Source: Wielerella bovis | Lineage (GTDB): Bacteria > Pseudomonadota > Gammaproteobacteria > Burkholderiales > Neisseriaceae | DNA length: 64,000 nucleotides | NCBI RefSeq assembly: GCF_022354465.1 | Contig: NZ_CP092361.1 | Coordinates: 62,001 to 126,000 of the forward strand | Direction: 5' to 3' | Shown: piece after piece, positions 38,601 through 46,612 of the stretch | Numbering within the stretch: position 1 is the first letter of the stretch | Layout of the letters: each line of letters opens with the position of its first letter | Program-made: the position numbers and the translations under genes | Notes under the pieces: model-generated | The model's input: the letters and a program-made list of their open reading frames with translations, nothing else | Databases searched by the model: none | What the model was told of the DNA's origin: nothing

Positions 38601-39864
38601 ATTTTTGCTCATAAGTACGCGTATTGAATTTCATGCGACCCACGCGAGACAAATCGTAAGTTTCTTCTTGGAAGAACATGCGTTTGAACAAAGCCTCTAC
38701 CGCCTCTTCTGTTGGCGGTTCACCTGGACGCATCATGCGGTAAATGGCAACACGTGCGGCGTTTTGGTCAACTGTCTCATCTGTTTGCAGCGTGGCTGAA
38801 ATATAATTGCCCGCGCTGGTTTCATTAATAAACAAAGTTTGGATTTCTTTGATGCCATTGATGTCCAGCTGCGCCAGCAATTCTTCAGTAATTTCACTGT
38901 TGGCAGCCGCAATTACTTCGCCATCTTCACTGATAACATCACGCGCCAAGACTTTACCAACCAAAACATCGGTTTCTACAGTTAAACGCGTTAAACCAGC
39001 TGCCTGAATGTCGCGCACATTTTTGGCATTGATGCGTTTGCCTGTTTCCACCAACACTTTACCGTTGCTGTCCACAATATCAAATTTCGCCAATTCGCCA
39101 CGCAAACGCTCTGCCACCAAATCAATTTCTACGCCATTTTTAGACAAATAATAAGTTTCTTTGTCGTAGAACATGTCCAGCATTTGCTCATCGTTATAAC
39201 CCAAAGCACGCAACAAGATGGTTACGGGCATTTTACGACGGCGGTCAATACGGAAATACAGCAAATCTTTCGGGTCAAATTCAAAATCCAACCACGAGCC
39301 ACGATAAGGAATGATGCGCGCAGAGAACAACAATTTACCCGAAGCATGCGTTTTACCACGGTCGTGTTCAAAGAATACCCCTGGTGAACGGTGCAATTGC
39401 GACACAATCACGCGCTCTGTACCATTAATCACAAACGAGCCGCTTGGTGTCATGAGCGGAATTTCGCCCATATAAACTTCATTAGCACGAATCTCTTTAA
39501 TTTCACGCTCTTCTAATTTATTTGAGCCTTCTTTATTGAAGATTGCTAGTTTAATTTTAGCCCGCAAAGGCGCAGCATAAGTGATACCACGCAACTGACA
39601 TTCTGGAATATCAAATTCAGGCTCACCCAAAACATAATGATCAAATTGCAATTCAGCATAACCATTATTGCTCACAATCGGAAAAATTGAACTGAATGCA
39701 GCCTGCAAACCTTCATCTAAACGATCATGTATCGTACGATTTTGCTGCAAAAATTTATCGTAAGACTCCAACTGCGTAGTCAGCAGGTAAGGCACTTCCA
39801 AGACAGTTTCACGTTTCGCAAAACTTTTACGGATACGTTTTTTCTCGGTAAAGGTGTAACTCAT
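35677..39864 (-). CDS. rpoB: RNA polymerase beta subunit
   Basis: Beta (1395 residues) forms the other half of the polymerase core. The rifampicin-binding region [20 protein letters not shown] and [11 protein letters not shown] has the common susceptible sequence. [20 protein letters not shown] and the C-terminal [19 protein letters not shown] are present. The ATG at 39864 gives [15 protein letters not shown] with GGAG upstream. Upstream open codons are ignored. A full DUS is read in frame as DSGCLKDE near residue 657. Confidence 0.98.
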   Translation of the reverse strand: MSYTFTEKKRIRKSFAKRETVLEVPYLLTTQLESYDKFLQQNRTIHDRLDEGLQAAFSSIFPIVSNNGYAELQFDHYVLGEPEFDIPECQLRGITYAAPLRAKIKLAIFNKEGSNKLEEREIKEIRANEVYMGEIPLMTPSGSFVINGTERVIVSQLHRSPGVFFEHDRGKTHASGKLLFSARIIPYRGSWLDFEFDPKDLLYFRIDRRRKMPVTILLRALGYNDEQMLDMFYDKETYYLSKNGVEIDLVAERLRGELAKFDIVDSNGKVLVETGKRINAKNVRDIQAAGLTRLTVETDVLVGKVLARDVISEDGEVIAAANSEITEELLAQLDINGIKEIQTLFINETSAGNYISATLQTDETVDQNAARVAIYRMMRPGEPPTEEAVEALFKRMFFQEETYDLSRVGRMKFNTRTYEQKLLPEQTGTWYERLLNEMSEKTDKTSFILSHEDIVMTIATLVELRNSHGEVDDIDHLGNRRVRSVGELVENQFRSGLARVERAVKERLNQAESEGLMPTDLINAKPVSAAIKEFFGSSQLSQFMDQTNPLSEITHKRRVSALGPGGLTRERAGFEVRDVHPTHYGRVCPIETPEGPNIGLINSLSVYARTNDYGFLETPYRKVVDGKVTDEIDYLSAIEEGRYVIAQANSELDDSGCLKDELVVCREKGETILATPDRVQYMDVATGQVVSVAASLIPFLEHDDANRALMGANMQRQAVPCLRAEKPMVGTGIERAVAVDSATAIVARRGGVVEYVDANRIVVRVHDEEATAEQGGVDIYNLVKFTRSNQSTNINQRPAVKAGDVLQKGDLIADGASTDLGELALGQNMTIAFMPWNGYNYEDSILISEKVAADDRYTSIHIEELNVVARDTKLGAEDITRDIPNLSEKMQNRLDESGIVYIGAEVEAGDVLVGKVTPKGETQLTPEEKLLRAIFGEKASDVKDTSLRMPTGMSGTVIDVQVFTREGITRDKRAQSIIDAELKRYRQDLNDQIRIFDNDAFDRIERMIVGQPANGGPMKLAKGTVVTAEYLHGLPSRHDWFDVRMADEEIAKQLELIKLSLQQKREEAEVLYEVKKKKIMTQGDELPPGVQKMVKVFIAIKRRLQAGDKMAGRHGNKGVVSRILPVEDMPYMADGRTVDIVLNPLGVPSRMNIGQILEVHLGWAAKGIGQRIEKMLAEQRKVSEIRAFLEKLYNGSGKQEDLESLNDDEIITLAENLKRGATFASPVFDGAKEQEIYDMLNLAYPSDDPEVEKLGFNESKTQITLYDGRSGEAFDRRVTVGVMHYLKLHHLVDEKMHARSTGPYSLVTQQPLGGKAQFGGQRFGEMEVWALEAYGAAYTLQEMLTVKSDDVTGRTKMYENIVKGEHKIDAGMPESFNVIVKEIRSLGLDIDLEQN

Positions 39865-40013
39865 TGTTAGATACTCCAAGGCGGGTAACGATGACAAAAT
39901 AATAGGATGGATGAGACACAGCCTGAAAATAATATTATCCATTTCTAAATAGAATCAATCTTTTAAATTAAAGAAAGAAATTTTTCAGGCTGCCTGCCAT
40001 AAATTATTAATAT

Positions 40014-40070
40014 AAATTTACTAAAATTTTACTTCCCTTAACTTTTTTAAAAGTAAAATTTAGTAAATTT
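40014..40070 (-). other. Long AT-rich hairpin in the rpoB leader
   Basis: Arms of 21 and 20 bases (AAATTTACTAAAATTTTACT type) pair with one bulge around a 16-base loop. Together with the hairpin at 40101 it occupies the 320-base gap between rplL and rpoB. It may be a ribonuclease III processing site, as known between these genes in E. coli. Confidence 0.6.
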
Positions 40071-40100
40071 ACACATTTTTGAGATATAAAAGCGCAAACA

Positions 40101-40128
40101 AGGCTGGTAGAGAATAACCTACCAGCCT
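40101..40128 (-). terminator. Attenuator-like hairpin after rplL
   Basis: A perfect 10-base stem AGGCTGGTAG/CTACCAGCCT, 57 bases after the rplL stop. The minus-strand tail TTGTTTGCGC is only weakly T-rich, so partial termination between ribosomal and polymerase genes is likely. Confidence 0.6.
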
Positions 40129-40184
40129 AATGATTAACCACAAACTAAACCACGGTTAATCTGAATTGTCTAACCAAAAATGGA

Positions 40185-40559
40185 TTATTTAATTTCCACT
40201 TTCGCGCCAGCTTCTTCCAATTGTTTCTTGATGTCATCAGCTTCAGCTTGAGATACGCCTTCTTTCAAAGTCTTAGGTGCGCCGTCTACCAAGTCTTTAG
40301 CTTCTTTCAAGCCCAAGCCAGTGATGGCACGAACCACTTTAATCACGCCAACTTTTTGGTCGCCAGCAGATGCCAAGATTACGTCAAATTCAGTTTTTGC
40401 TTCAGCAGCAGCGGCACCGCCAGCAGCAGGGCCTGCAGCAACTGCAACAGCAGCAGCAGAAACGCCGAATTTTTCTTCAAACGCTTTAACCAACTCATTC
40501 AATTCCATAACGGTCAAGTTGCTTACCGCTTCCAAAATGTCTTCTTTAGTGATAGCCAT
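40185..40559 (-). CDS. rplL: 50S ribosomal protein L7/L12
   Basis: L7/L12 (124 residues) is the multi-copy stalk protein that recruits elongation factors. The N-terminal dimerisation domain ([20 protein letters not shown]), the Ala-rich hinge (about 37-58) and the C-terminal domain with [20 protein letters not shown] are complete. The ATG at 40559 is chosen over one five codons upstream on family grounds. Confidence 0.98.
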   Translation of the reverse strand: MAITKEDILEAVSNLTVMELNELVKAFEEKFGVSAAAVAVAAGPAAGGAAAAEAKTEFDVILASAGDQKVGVIKVVRAITGLGLKEAKDLVDGAPKTLKEGVSQAEADDIKKQLEEAGAKVEIK

Positions 40560-40632
40560 GCTATTCAACTCCATAAAAAATATTGAATTAAAAATTTAAT
40601 TTAAAAAACAAAAATCAGGAAAGAGCGGAAAA

Positions 40633-41130
40633 TTAAGCCGCTTCGCTTTCTTTTTTCTCTGCCAACGCAGCCAAACCACGCGCAAAGCCAGAAACAGGCG
40701 CTTGCATAACGAACAACAGTTTGGACAACAGTTCTTCGCGTGATGGAATGGATGCCAGTTCAGCCACTTGTGCGGCGTTCAACACGTCGCCATTGTAAGC
40801 ACCAGCTTTGATGATGATTTTGTCGTCTTTTTTCGCGAATTGGTGCAGCACTTTTGCAGCAGCCACGGCGTCTTCAGACGCAGCGTAAACCAAAGGACCA
40901 ACCATTTGGTCAGCCAAACCTGCAAAAGAAGTTCCTTCAACCGCACGGCGAGCCAAAGTGTTTTTCAGAACGCGCAAATAAACGCCTTCTTTACGCGCAT
41001 TGGCACGCAGTTCGGTCATGCTGGCAACACTGATACCGCGATATTCAGCAACGACCATAGTTTGTGCGCCAGCAATGCCTGCGGCGATTTCTTCTACGGT
41101 TGCTTTCTTGGTTTCAATATTGAGACTCAA
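40633..41130 (-). CDS. rplJ: 50S ribosomal protein L10
   Basis: L10 (165 residues) anchors the L7/L12 dimers to the 50S subunit. [38 protein letters not shown] and the C-terminal L12-binding helix ([16 protein letters not shown]) are typical. In other bacteria the L10-L12 complex binds a structured leader to repress its own translation. Such a leader is present at 41251-41460. The first codon is ATG or the TTG nearby. GGGAGGTAGACC lies just upstream. Confidence 0.97.
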   Translation of the reverse strand: MSLNIETKKATVEEIAAGIAGAQTMVVAEYRGISVASMTELRANARKEGVYLRVLKNTLARRAVEGTSFAGLADQMVGPLVYAASEDAVAAAKVLHQFAKKDDKIIIKAGAYNGDVLNAAQVAELASIPSREELLSKLLFVMQAPVSGFARGLAALAEKKESEAA

Positions 41131-41250
41131 GGTCTACCTCCCACTGTTTAAATTCAGGCTCATCAACATGATGAACCAACCAGCGGCAACCTGATTTTAA
41201 AGACACTTTGCAAGCGATACCTCGCTCAACAAAAACTTTTTTCAGGACTA

Positions 41251-41460
41251 CCGTCTGCGTAGGGTATTCAGAACCTGCATTTACAATCATCACGATGACT
41301 TTTGCGATTATTAAACACATCTGCTACGTTGATTTTCATTTGGACAGAACCACTATCCAAATGAAAATCGCCTTGCATCTGCATTCAGTAATCGCAAAAT
41401 TCATTCGTTCTGATTGCAAATACAGGTTCCATTATTAAAACTTGCGTTCCCTACGGTCTT
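41251..41460 (-). ncRNA. L10-type leader RNA of rplJ
   Basis: The two arms GACCGTAGGG (near 41450-41460) and CCCTACGCAGACGG (41251-41264) match the closing stem and kink-turn of the L10 leader family. Nested inside are GAACCTGTATTTGCAATCA pairing with its near complement, TTTTGCGATTA pairing with 41300-41310, and a perfect 14-base hairpin at 41331-41369. The predicted shape is a long multi-part hairpin ahead of the rplJ ribosome-binding site. Confidence 0.8.
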
Positions 41461-41493
41461 GGACACCTACTTAATATTTTAAGTAGCCCCATT

Positions 41494-41541
41494 TTCAGGC
41501 AGTCTGAAAACCAAAATTGCCCTTTTCAGACTGCCTGAAAG
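41494..41541 (-). terminator. Hairpin of two variant DUS after rplA
   Basis: TTTCAGGCAGTCTGAAAA and its complement form an 18-base stem around a 12-base loop, 12 bases after the rplA stop. Both arms carry the variant core GCAGTCTGAA in place of GCAGCCTGAA, so pairing is kept. It may reduce read-through into rplJ. Confidence 0.65.
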
Positions 41542-41552
41542 ATTTGTTTAGA

Positions 41553-42251
41553 TTATTTAGCGGTTACGCTAGATACATCTACGCGCACACCCAAGCCCAT
41601 GGTGCTGGATACAGCGATTTTTTTCAAATATTGACCTTTGGCAGCAGCTGGTTTGGCTTTCACCAAAGCGTCCAACAATGCCTCAAAGTTTTCTTTCAAA
41701 TCTGCTTCTGCAAAAGAAGCGCGACCGATGGTGGCGTGAATGATACCTGCTTTATCAGTACGGTATTGTACTTGACCCGCTTTGGCATTTTTCACTGCCT
41801 CGGCAACGTTAGGGGTAACGGTACCCACTTTGGGGTTTGGCATCAAGCCGCGCGGACCCAAAATCGTACCCAATTGACCCACGATGCGCATCGCGTCAGG
41901 AGACGCAATCACCACATCAAAGTCCATATTGCCTTTTTTGATTTCTTCTGCCAAATCTTCAAAGCCCACGATGTCCGCACCAACCGCTTTTGCCACTTCT
42001 GCGTTTGCACCTTGTGTGAATACAGCTACGCGAGTAGTTTTACCCGTGCCTTTTGGCAACACAACTGAGCCACGAATCACCTGGTCAGATTTACGAGGAT
42101 CAACGCCCAAGTTGAAAGACACATCAACCGATTCATCAAATTTAGCGGTTGCAGCTTTTTTCACCAAAGCAATCGCTTCATCAATCGCATACAATTTATT
42201 GGCTTCAACTGTTGCGCGAATGGCTTTCAAACGCTTAGACACTTTTGCCAT
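41553..42251 (-). CDS. rplA: 50S ribosomal protein L1
   Basis: L1 (232 residues) forms the mobile stalk near the E site and in E. coli represses its own operon. [51 protein letters not shown] and [10 protein letters not shown] are diagnostic. It overlaps the rplK stop by one base. Confidence 0.98.
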   Translation of the reverse strand: MAKVSKRLKAIRATVEANKLYAIDEAIALVKKAATAKFDESVDVSFNLGVDPRKSDQVIRGSVVLPKGTGKTTRVAVFTQGANAEVAKAVGADIVGFEDLAEEIKKGNMDFDVVIASPDAMRIVGQLGTILGPRGLMPNPKVGTVTPNVAEAVKNAKAGQVQYRTDKAGIIHATIGRASFAEADLKENFEALLDALVKAKPAAAKGQYLKKIAVSSTMGLGVRVDVSSVTAK

Positions 42252-42685
42252 TATACAACCCCTTCCGTGTTCAAGCCCATAGAACGTGCAGAACCCGCAA
42301 TTGTGCGAACCGCAGCATCCAAATCAGCAGCCGTTAAATCAGGCTGTTTAGTTTTAGCAATTTCTTCCAATTGAGCACGAGTAACCGTACCCACTTTATT
42401 TGTTAATGGATTAGAGCTACCTTTTTGCAAACCTGCAGCTTTTTTCAACAATACAGTTGCTGGCGGCGTTTTCATCACAAACGTGAATGATTTATCCGCA
42501 TAAGCAGTAATCACAACTGGAACAGGCAAACCAGGTTCCATTCCCTGCGTAGCAGCATTAAACGCCTTACAAAATTCCATGATATTCAAACCACGCTGAC
42601 CCAAAGCCGGACCAACCGGTGGCGACGGATTGGCTTTACCTGCAGGAATTTGCAGTTTGATGTAGCCGATGACTTTTTTTGCCAT
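42251..42685 (-). CDS. rplK: 50S ribosomal protein L11
   Basis: L11 (144 residues) binds the GTPase-associated centre of 23S rRNA and is needed for RelA activation. [20 protein letters not shown] near the start and the C-terminal RNA-binding [13 protein letters not shown] are clear. The ATG at 42685 follows TTGGAGTTTATACAC. A strong promoter is at 42752-42780. Confidence 0.98.
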   Translation of the reverse strand: MAKKVIGYIKLQIPAGKANPSPPVGPALGQRGLNIMEFCKAFNAATQGMEPGLPVPVVITAYADKSFTFVMKTPPATVLLKKAAGLQKGSSNPLTNKVGTVTRAQLEEIAKTKQPDLTAADLDAAVRTIAGSARSMGLNTEGVV

Positions 42686-42751
42686 GTGTATAAACTCCAA
42701 AAAAACGGGTATAACGCAGACAATTCTGCTCCCCAAAAATTTAAGCTAATT

Positions 42752-42780
42752 ATTTTAGCGCGTTTTATTTATTTTGACAA
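42752..42780 (-). promoter_or_regulatory. Promoter of the rplK operon
   Basis: TTGTCA and TAAAAT on the minus strand, spacing 17, in the gap between nusG and rplK. The predicted start is about 60 bases before rplK. Confidence 0.75.
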
Positions 42781-42816
42781 GGATTTAATATTTTTTCCAA
42801 ATTATCCAAGAGAATA

Positions 42817-43368
42817 TTAAACCACTTTTTCAACTTGATTAAATTCCAATTCCACAGGTGTTTCACGTCCAAAAATTTGCACAGTTACACGCAATTTATT
42901 TCGCTCATAATCCACATACTCCACAACACCTGTGGTTTCAGCGAACGGCCCATCAGTAACTCTGATTTTCTGACCCACATCAAATTCAACACGCGGTCTA
43001 GGTTTTTTCACCCCACCCGACTCACCCAGATTAACAACCTGAGACATCATTGCGTCCACTTCTCGCTGAGCAATCGGCAAAGGACGATGCAAAGTACCTC
43101 CGATAAAGCCATTCACGCGTGGCGTACTTTTAACTAAATGCCAAGAGCTATCCGTCATTTCCATTTCAATTAACACATAACCAGGAAAAAACTTGCGCTC
43201 CGAAACCATACGACGACCATTTTTAATATCCACCACTTCTTCCACAGGCACAAGAATTTGCCCAAAATAATCGCCCATATTTTCGCGTTCAATACGCTCT
43301 TTTAACGTTTTTTGCACATTTTTTTCAAAACCTGAATAAGCTTGCACCACATACCAGCGTTTAGACAT
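42817..43368 (-). CDS. nusG: Transcription termination/antitermination factor NusG
   Basis: NusG (183 residues) binds RNA polymerase through its N-terminal domain ([20 protein letters not shown], about 3-22) and Rho or S10 through the C-terminal KOW domain ([20 protein letters not shown] near 130-150). [14 protein letters not shown] is typical. It follows secE by ten bases, the conserved secE-nusG pair. Confidence 0.98.
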   Translation of the reverse strand: MSKRWYVVQAYSGFEKNVQKTLKERIERENMGDYFGQILVPVEEVVDIKNGRRMVSERKFFPGYVLIEMEMTDSSWHLVKSTPRVNGFIGGTLHRPLPIAQREVDAMMSQVVNLGESGGVKKPRPRVEFDVGQKIRVTDGPFAETTGVVEYVDYERNKLRVTVQIFGRETPVELEFNQVEKVV

Positions 43369-43378
43369 GATAATCCCT

Positions 43379-43597
43379 TTATCTTACTAAAATAAAATTA
43401 AACAGCAACGAAATAACACTATCTACGCCGTAAATAAACAAGGCAAAAATCGCCACAAAAAATAACACAAAACCCGTCATACGGACTGCATCAGGACGCT
43501 TAGGCCAAACTACTTTTTTAACTTCTGTAATGGATTCTTTTACATAACGAAAGAATTTGAAACCATTTTGTTTTTCCTGTTCTATTTCTTGGCTCAT
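43379..43597 (-). CDS. secE: SecE subunit of the Sec translocon
   Basis: SecE (72 residues) clamps SecY in the inner membrane. It has the short form with one membrane segment (about 41-68) after an amphipathic helix [19 protein letters not shown]. The ATG at 43597 follows GGAAAAAATA. Its partner gene secY is at 3901-5196. Confidence 0.94.
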   Translation of the reverse strand: MSQEIEQEKQNGFKFFRYVKESITEVKKVVWPKRPDAVRMTGFVLFFVAIFALFIYGVDSVISLLFNFILVR

Positions 43598-43643
43598 TAT
43601 TTTTTCCAATTCTGCTGCATTTCAGGCAGCCTGAATATACAAG

Positions 43644-43680
43644 AAAAAACTAACCAAGTTTTTGTCTTGGTTAGTTTTTT
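43644..43680. terminator. Terminator of the tuf-tRNA-Trp unit
   Basis: AACTAACCAAG and its complement with a seven-base loop, flanked by A-run and T-run on either side. On the minus strand it follows tRNA-Trp by four bases and ends in TTTTTTC. Confidence 0.9.
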
Positions 43681-43683
43681 ATT

Positions 43684-43759
43684 TGGCAGGCCAAGTAGGT
43701 CTCGAACCTACAACCCTCGGTTTTGGAGACCGATACTCTACCAATTGAGCTATTGGCCT
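43684..43759 (-). tRNA. tRNA-Trp (CCA)
   Basis: A complete cloverleaf with acceptor AGGCCAA/TTGGCCT, anticodon loop CTCCAAA (anticodon CCA), TTCGAGA T-loop and encoded CCA end. It lies 13 bases after the tuf stop and is probably processed from the tuf message. Confidence 0.96.
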
Positions 43760-43772
43760 ATAAACTGTTCAA

Positions 43773-44957
43773 TTAAGCGATTACGTTAGCCACAACGCCC
43801 GCACCTACGGTACGACCACCTTCACGAATCGCGAAACGCAAGCCGTTTTCCATTGCGATAGGCGCAATCAATTCAACGGTGATTTTCACGTTTTCACCCG
43901 GCATAACCATTTCTACGCCTTCAGCCAAAGTAACTGCGCCAGTTACGTCAGTTGTACGGAAGTAGAATTGTGGGCGGTAGTTTGCGAAGAATGGGGTATG
44001 ACGACCACCTTCATCTTTGCTTAATACGTACACTTCTGCTTCAAATTTGGTGTGTGGTGTGATAGAACCTGGTTTAGCCAATACTTGACCGCGCTCAACT
44101 TCTTCACGTTTGGTACCACGCAACAATACACCTACGTTATCGCCTGCTTGACCTTCGTCCAACAATTTGCGGAACATTTCCACACCAGTACAAGTGGTTT
44201 TTTGCGTGTCTTTCAAACCAACGATTTCAATCTCTTCGCCTACTTTAATTACACCGCGTTCTACACGACCAGTAACTACTGTACCGCGACCAGAGATAGA
44301 GAATACGTCTTCGATTGGCAACAAGAATGGTTTGTCAATCGCACGTTCTGGAGTAGGAATGTAGCTGTCCAATGCAGCAGCCAATTCAAAGATTTTTTCT
44401 TTGTAAGCTGCGTCGCCTTCCAAAGCGCGCAAAGCAGAACCTTGAACGATTGGGCAGTCATCTCCTGGGAAATCGTAGCTAGACAACAAGTCGCGGATTT
44501 CCATTTCAACCAATTCCAACAACTCAGCGTCATCAACCATGTCGCATTTGTTCATGAACACGATGATGTAAGGAACGCCTACTTGGCGAGCCAACAAGAT
44601 GTGTTCGCGAGTTTGTGGCATAGGACCGTCAGCAGCAGAACATACCAAGATTGCGCCGTCCATTTGAGCCGCGCCAGTAATCATGTTTTTCACATAGTCT
44701 GCGTGACCTGGGCAGTCTACGTGTGCGTAGTGGCGAGTTTCGGTTTCGTATTCAACGTGAGCGGTGTTAATGGTAATACCGCGTGCTTTTTCTTCGGGAG
44801 CCGCGTCAATTTGGTCGTAAGCTTTTGCTGTACCGCCGAATTTTTCAGCCAAAATGGTGGTCAATGCAGCAGTTAAAGTGGTTTTACCATGGTCAACGTG
44901 ACCGATGGTGCCAACGTTTACGTGCGGTTTGCTACGTTCAAATTTTTCCTTTGCCAT
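43773..44957 (-). CDS. tuf: Elongation factor Tu
   Basis: EF-Tu (394 residues) delivers aminoacyl-tRNA to the ribosome. The GTPase motifs are GHVDHGKTT (P-loop, about 18-26), [12 protein letters not shown] (about 80) and NKCDMVDD (about 135). Domains 2 and 3 are complete to [14 protein letters not shown]. The ATG at 44957 follows TAGGAATTTTGCC. It lies in the conserved Tyr-Gly-Thr tRNA-tuf-Trp-secE order. A second tuf copy near rpsJ is not in the window. Confidence 0.98.
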   Translation of the reverse strand: MAKEKFERSKPHVNVGTIGHVDHGKTTLTAALTTILAEKFGGTAKAYDQIDAAPEEKARGITINTAHVEYETETRHYAHVDCPGHADYVKNMITGAAQMDGAILVCSAADGPMPQTREHILLARQVGVPYIIVFMNKCDMVDDAELLELVEMEIRDLLSSYDFPGDDCPIVQGSALRALEGDAAYKEKIFELAAALDSYIPTPERAIDKPFLLPIEDVFSISGRGTVVTGRVERGVIKVGEEIEIVGLKDTQKTTCTGVEMFRKLLDEGQAGDNVGVLLRGTKREEVERGQVLAKPGSITPHTKFEAEVYVLSKDEGGRHTPFFANYRPQFYFRTTDVTGAVTLAEGVEMVMPGENVKITVELIAPIAMENGLRFAIREGGRTVGAGVVANVIA

Positions 44958-45000
44958 GGCAAAATTCCTATAAAAAATAGTTGATAACAAAAAATAAGTC

Positions 45001-45075
45001 TGGTGCCCATGGGCGGAATTGAACCGCCGGCCTCTCCCTTACCAAGGGAGTGCTCTACCCCTGAGCTACATGGGC
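45001..45075 (-). tRNA. tRNA-Thr (GGT)
   Basis: Acceptor GCCCATG/CATGGGC, anticodon loop TTGGTAA (anticodon GGT, reading ACC/ACT), T-loop TTCAATT and encoded CCA. Third in the tRNA cluster before tuf. Confidence 0.96.
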
Positions 45076-45131
45076 TTATTCATTCTTATAGCTACAATTT
45101 AAGAATAAATTGTAGCTATGTAAATTTAATT

Positions 45132-45205
45132 TGGAGCGGGTGAAGGGAATCGAACCCTCACCGTAAGCTTGGAAGGCTTCTGCTCTACCATTGAGCTACA
45201 CCCGC
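45132..45205 (-). tRNA. tRNA-Gly (TCC)
   Basis: Acceptor GCGGGTG/CACCCGC, anticodon loop CTTCCAA (anticodon TCC, reading GGA/GGG), T-loop TTCGATT and encoded CCA. Second in the cluster. A separate Gly tRNA with CCC is at 23612. Confidence 0.96.
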
Positions 45206-45231
45206 TTGTCTCTGCTCCAAATACGGAATTT

Positions 45232-45315
45232 TGGTGGTGGGAGAAGGATTCGAACCTTCGAAGCTTTCGCAACAGATTTACAGTCTGCCCCCTTTGGCCG
45301 CTCGGGAATCCCACC
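45232..45315 (-). tRNA. tRNA-Tyr (GTA)
   Basis: Class II tRNA with a long variable arm. Acceptor GGTGGGA/TCCCACC, anticodon loop CTGTAAA (anticodon GTA), T-loop TTCGAAT and encoded CCA. First gene of the tRNA-tuf transcript. Confidence 0.96.
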
Positions 45316-45329
45316 AGAAGAGAAACCGA

Positions 45330-45359
45330 ACTATATCTACTTTCCCTAACTCTGGTCAA
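45330..45359 (-). promoter_or_regulatory. Promoter of the tRNA-tuf operon
   Basis: TTGACC and TATAGT on the minus strand, spacing 18, just before tRNA-Tyr. The base composition after the -10 (TCGGTTTC) differs from the GC-rich discriminator usual at stringently controlled promoters. Confidence 0.8.
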
Positions 45360-45407
45360 GCTATTTTTTTAGATTATTTTATACAGCCTTGTTTTATTAT
45401 TGCTTAT

Positions 45408-45674
<267 letters not shown>

Positions 45675-45771
45675 TTAGTCTGTTTTTTGGAGTGCAAATT
45701 ATAGCATATTTTATTTTTCAGGCTGCCTGAAATTTTCAGTAACTCATATTAATTTATTTTAAATCAAAGTT

Positions 45772-46341
45772 TTACTCATAATAAAATAAAGCAAAATAGC
45801 TTTGCCCAGCTCCACCTTCTCGGTGCTTATACAACCAATCAGGTGTGTCAGGCAATCGCCCTGCTTCGATGTAAACGGACGCATTTTCTTGCAGACAAGG
45901 TTGCAAAATTGTCCACAAGTCAGTCCAATTTTGCCATGCGAAAGGAGGGTCTAAAAATACGGTATCAAATTTTTGTGCACTCTGTTTCAAATATGCCAAA
46001 CCATCTTGAGGATGAATGTGTAGTCTACCTGAAAAACCTAATTCGCGTGATAAATGCTGTAATTGACGTGTCATTTCGCGATTGGTTTCACACATAACAA
46101 CTTGTTTTGCATGGCGACTGGCTGCTTCAAAACCCAATGCGCCGCTGCCTGCAAATAAATCCAAGACATTTTGTCCAGTCAAATCCTGTCCCAACCAATT
46201 AAACAATCGTTCACGCACGCTGTCAGGTGTAGGGCGCAATCCGTCTGCATGGATAAAGTTTAGTTTTCGACCACGATGTGTACCGCCAATAATACGGACT
46301 TGATTATTGTGTTTGGGATTGATTTTTTGGGAGGGTTTCAT
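45772..46341 (-). CDS. rsmD: 16S rRNA (guanine-966-N2) methyltransferase
   Basis: RsmD (189 residues) methylates G966 of 16S rRNA with SAM. RIIGGTHRGRKLNF, RPTPDSVRERLFNWL, the SAM-binding LDLFAGSGALGFEA (about 57-70) and catalytic FLDPPFAW are present. The ATG at 46341 lies directly after a DUS, which leaves no classical ribosome-binding site. The upstream 15 codons are open. Confidence 0.95.
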   Translation of the reverse strand: MKPSQKINPKHNNQVRIIGGTHRGRKLNFIHADGLRPTPDSVRERLFNWLGQDLTGQNVLDLFAGSGALGFEAASRHAKQVVMCETNREMTRQLQHLSRELGFSGRLHIHPQDGLAYLKQSAQKFDTVFLDPPFAWQNWTDLWTILQPCLQENASVYIEAGRLPDTPDWLYKHREGGAGQSYFALFYYE

Positions 46342-46377
46342 GTTTTCAGGCTGCCTATTACTGAATTGATAATATAA

Positions 46378-46395
46378 TATAGTCAATTAAAATAA
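46378..46395. repeat. Solo end of a Correia-like element
   Basis: TATAGTCAATTAAAATAA, a copy of the end found at 46466, without the rest of an element. The 270-base gap 46342-46612 otherwise holds DUS copies and element B2. Confidence 0.45.
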
Positions 46396-46465
46396 ACACA
46401 AACAATTTTTATCTTAACCAACAATACATTTTTTTATAGTAAAGGCAGCCTGAAAGAATTCATTT

Positions 46466-46572
46466 TATAGTCAATTAAAACAAGAAATCTGCTTCGTTGC
46501 CCACGCCCTTATGTACGATTTGTACACGACGGGCGTGGTCGCCTTGCATCTTTCTTATTTTACTTCACTATA
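46466..46572. repeat. Correia-like element, class B (copy B2)
   Basis: A complete 107-bp element with ends TATAGTCAATTAAAACAAGA and TCTTATTTTACTTCACTATA. It is inverted with respect to copy B1 at 27273 and shares its core (CCACGCCCTTATGTACGATT). It lies inside the loop of an inverted DUS pair at 46443-46606. Confidence 0.85.
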
Positions 46573-46612
46573 ATTATCTAAAAATTAACGATTTTTCAGG
46601 CTGCCTTTCCAT

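Noticed and set aside
41114..41320. 68-codon minus-strand frame ahead of rplJ
   Set aside because: It covers the 3' half of the L10 leader structure and the rplJ ribosome-binding region. RNA pairing explains the sequence better than coding.
45126..45359. 77-codon frame across tRNA-Gly and tRNA-Tyr
   Set aside because: It reads through two complete tRNA genes and their promoter.
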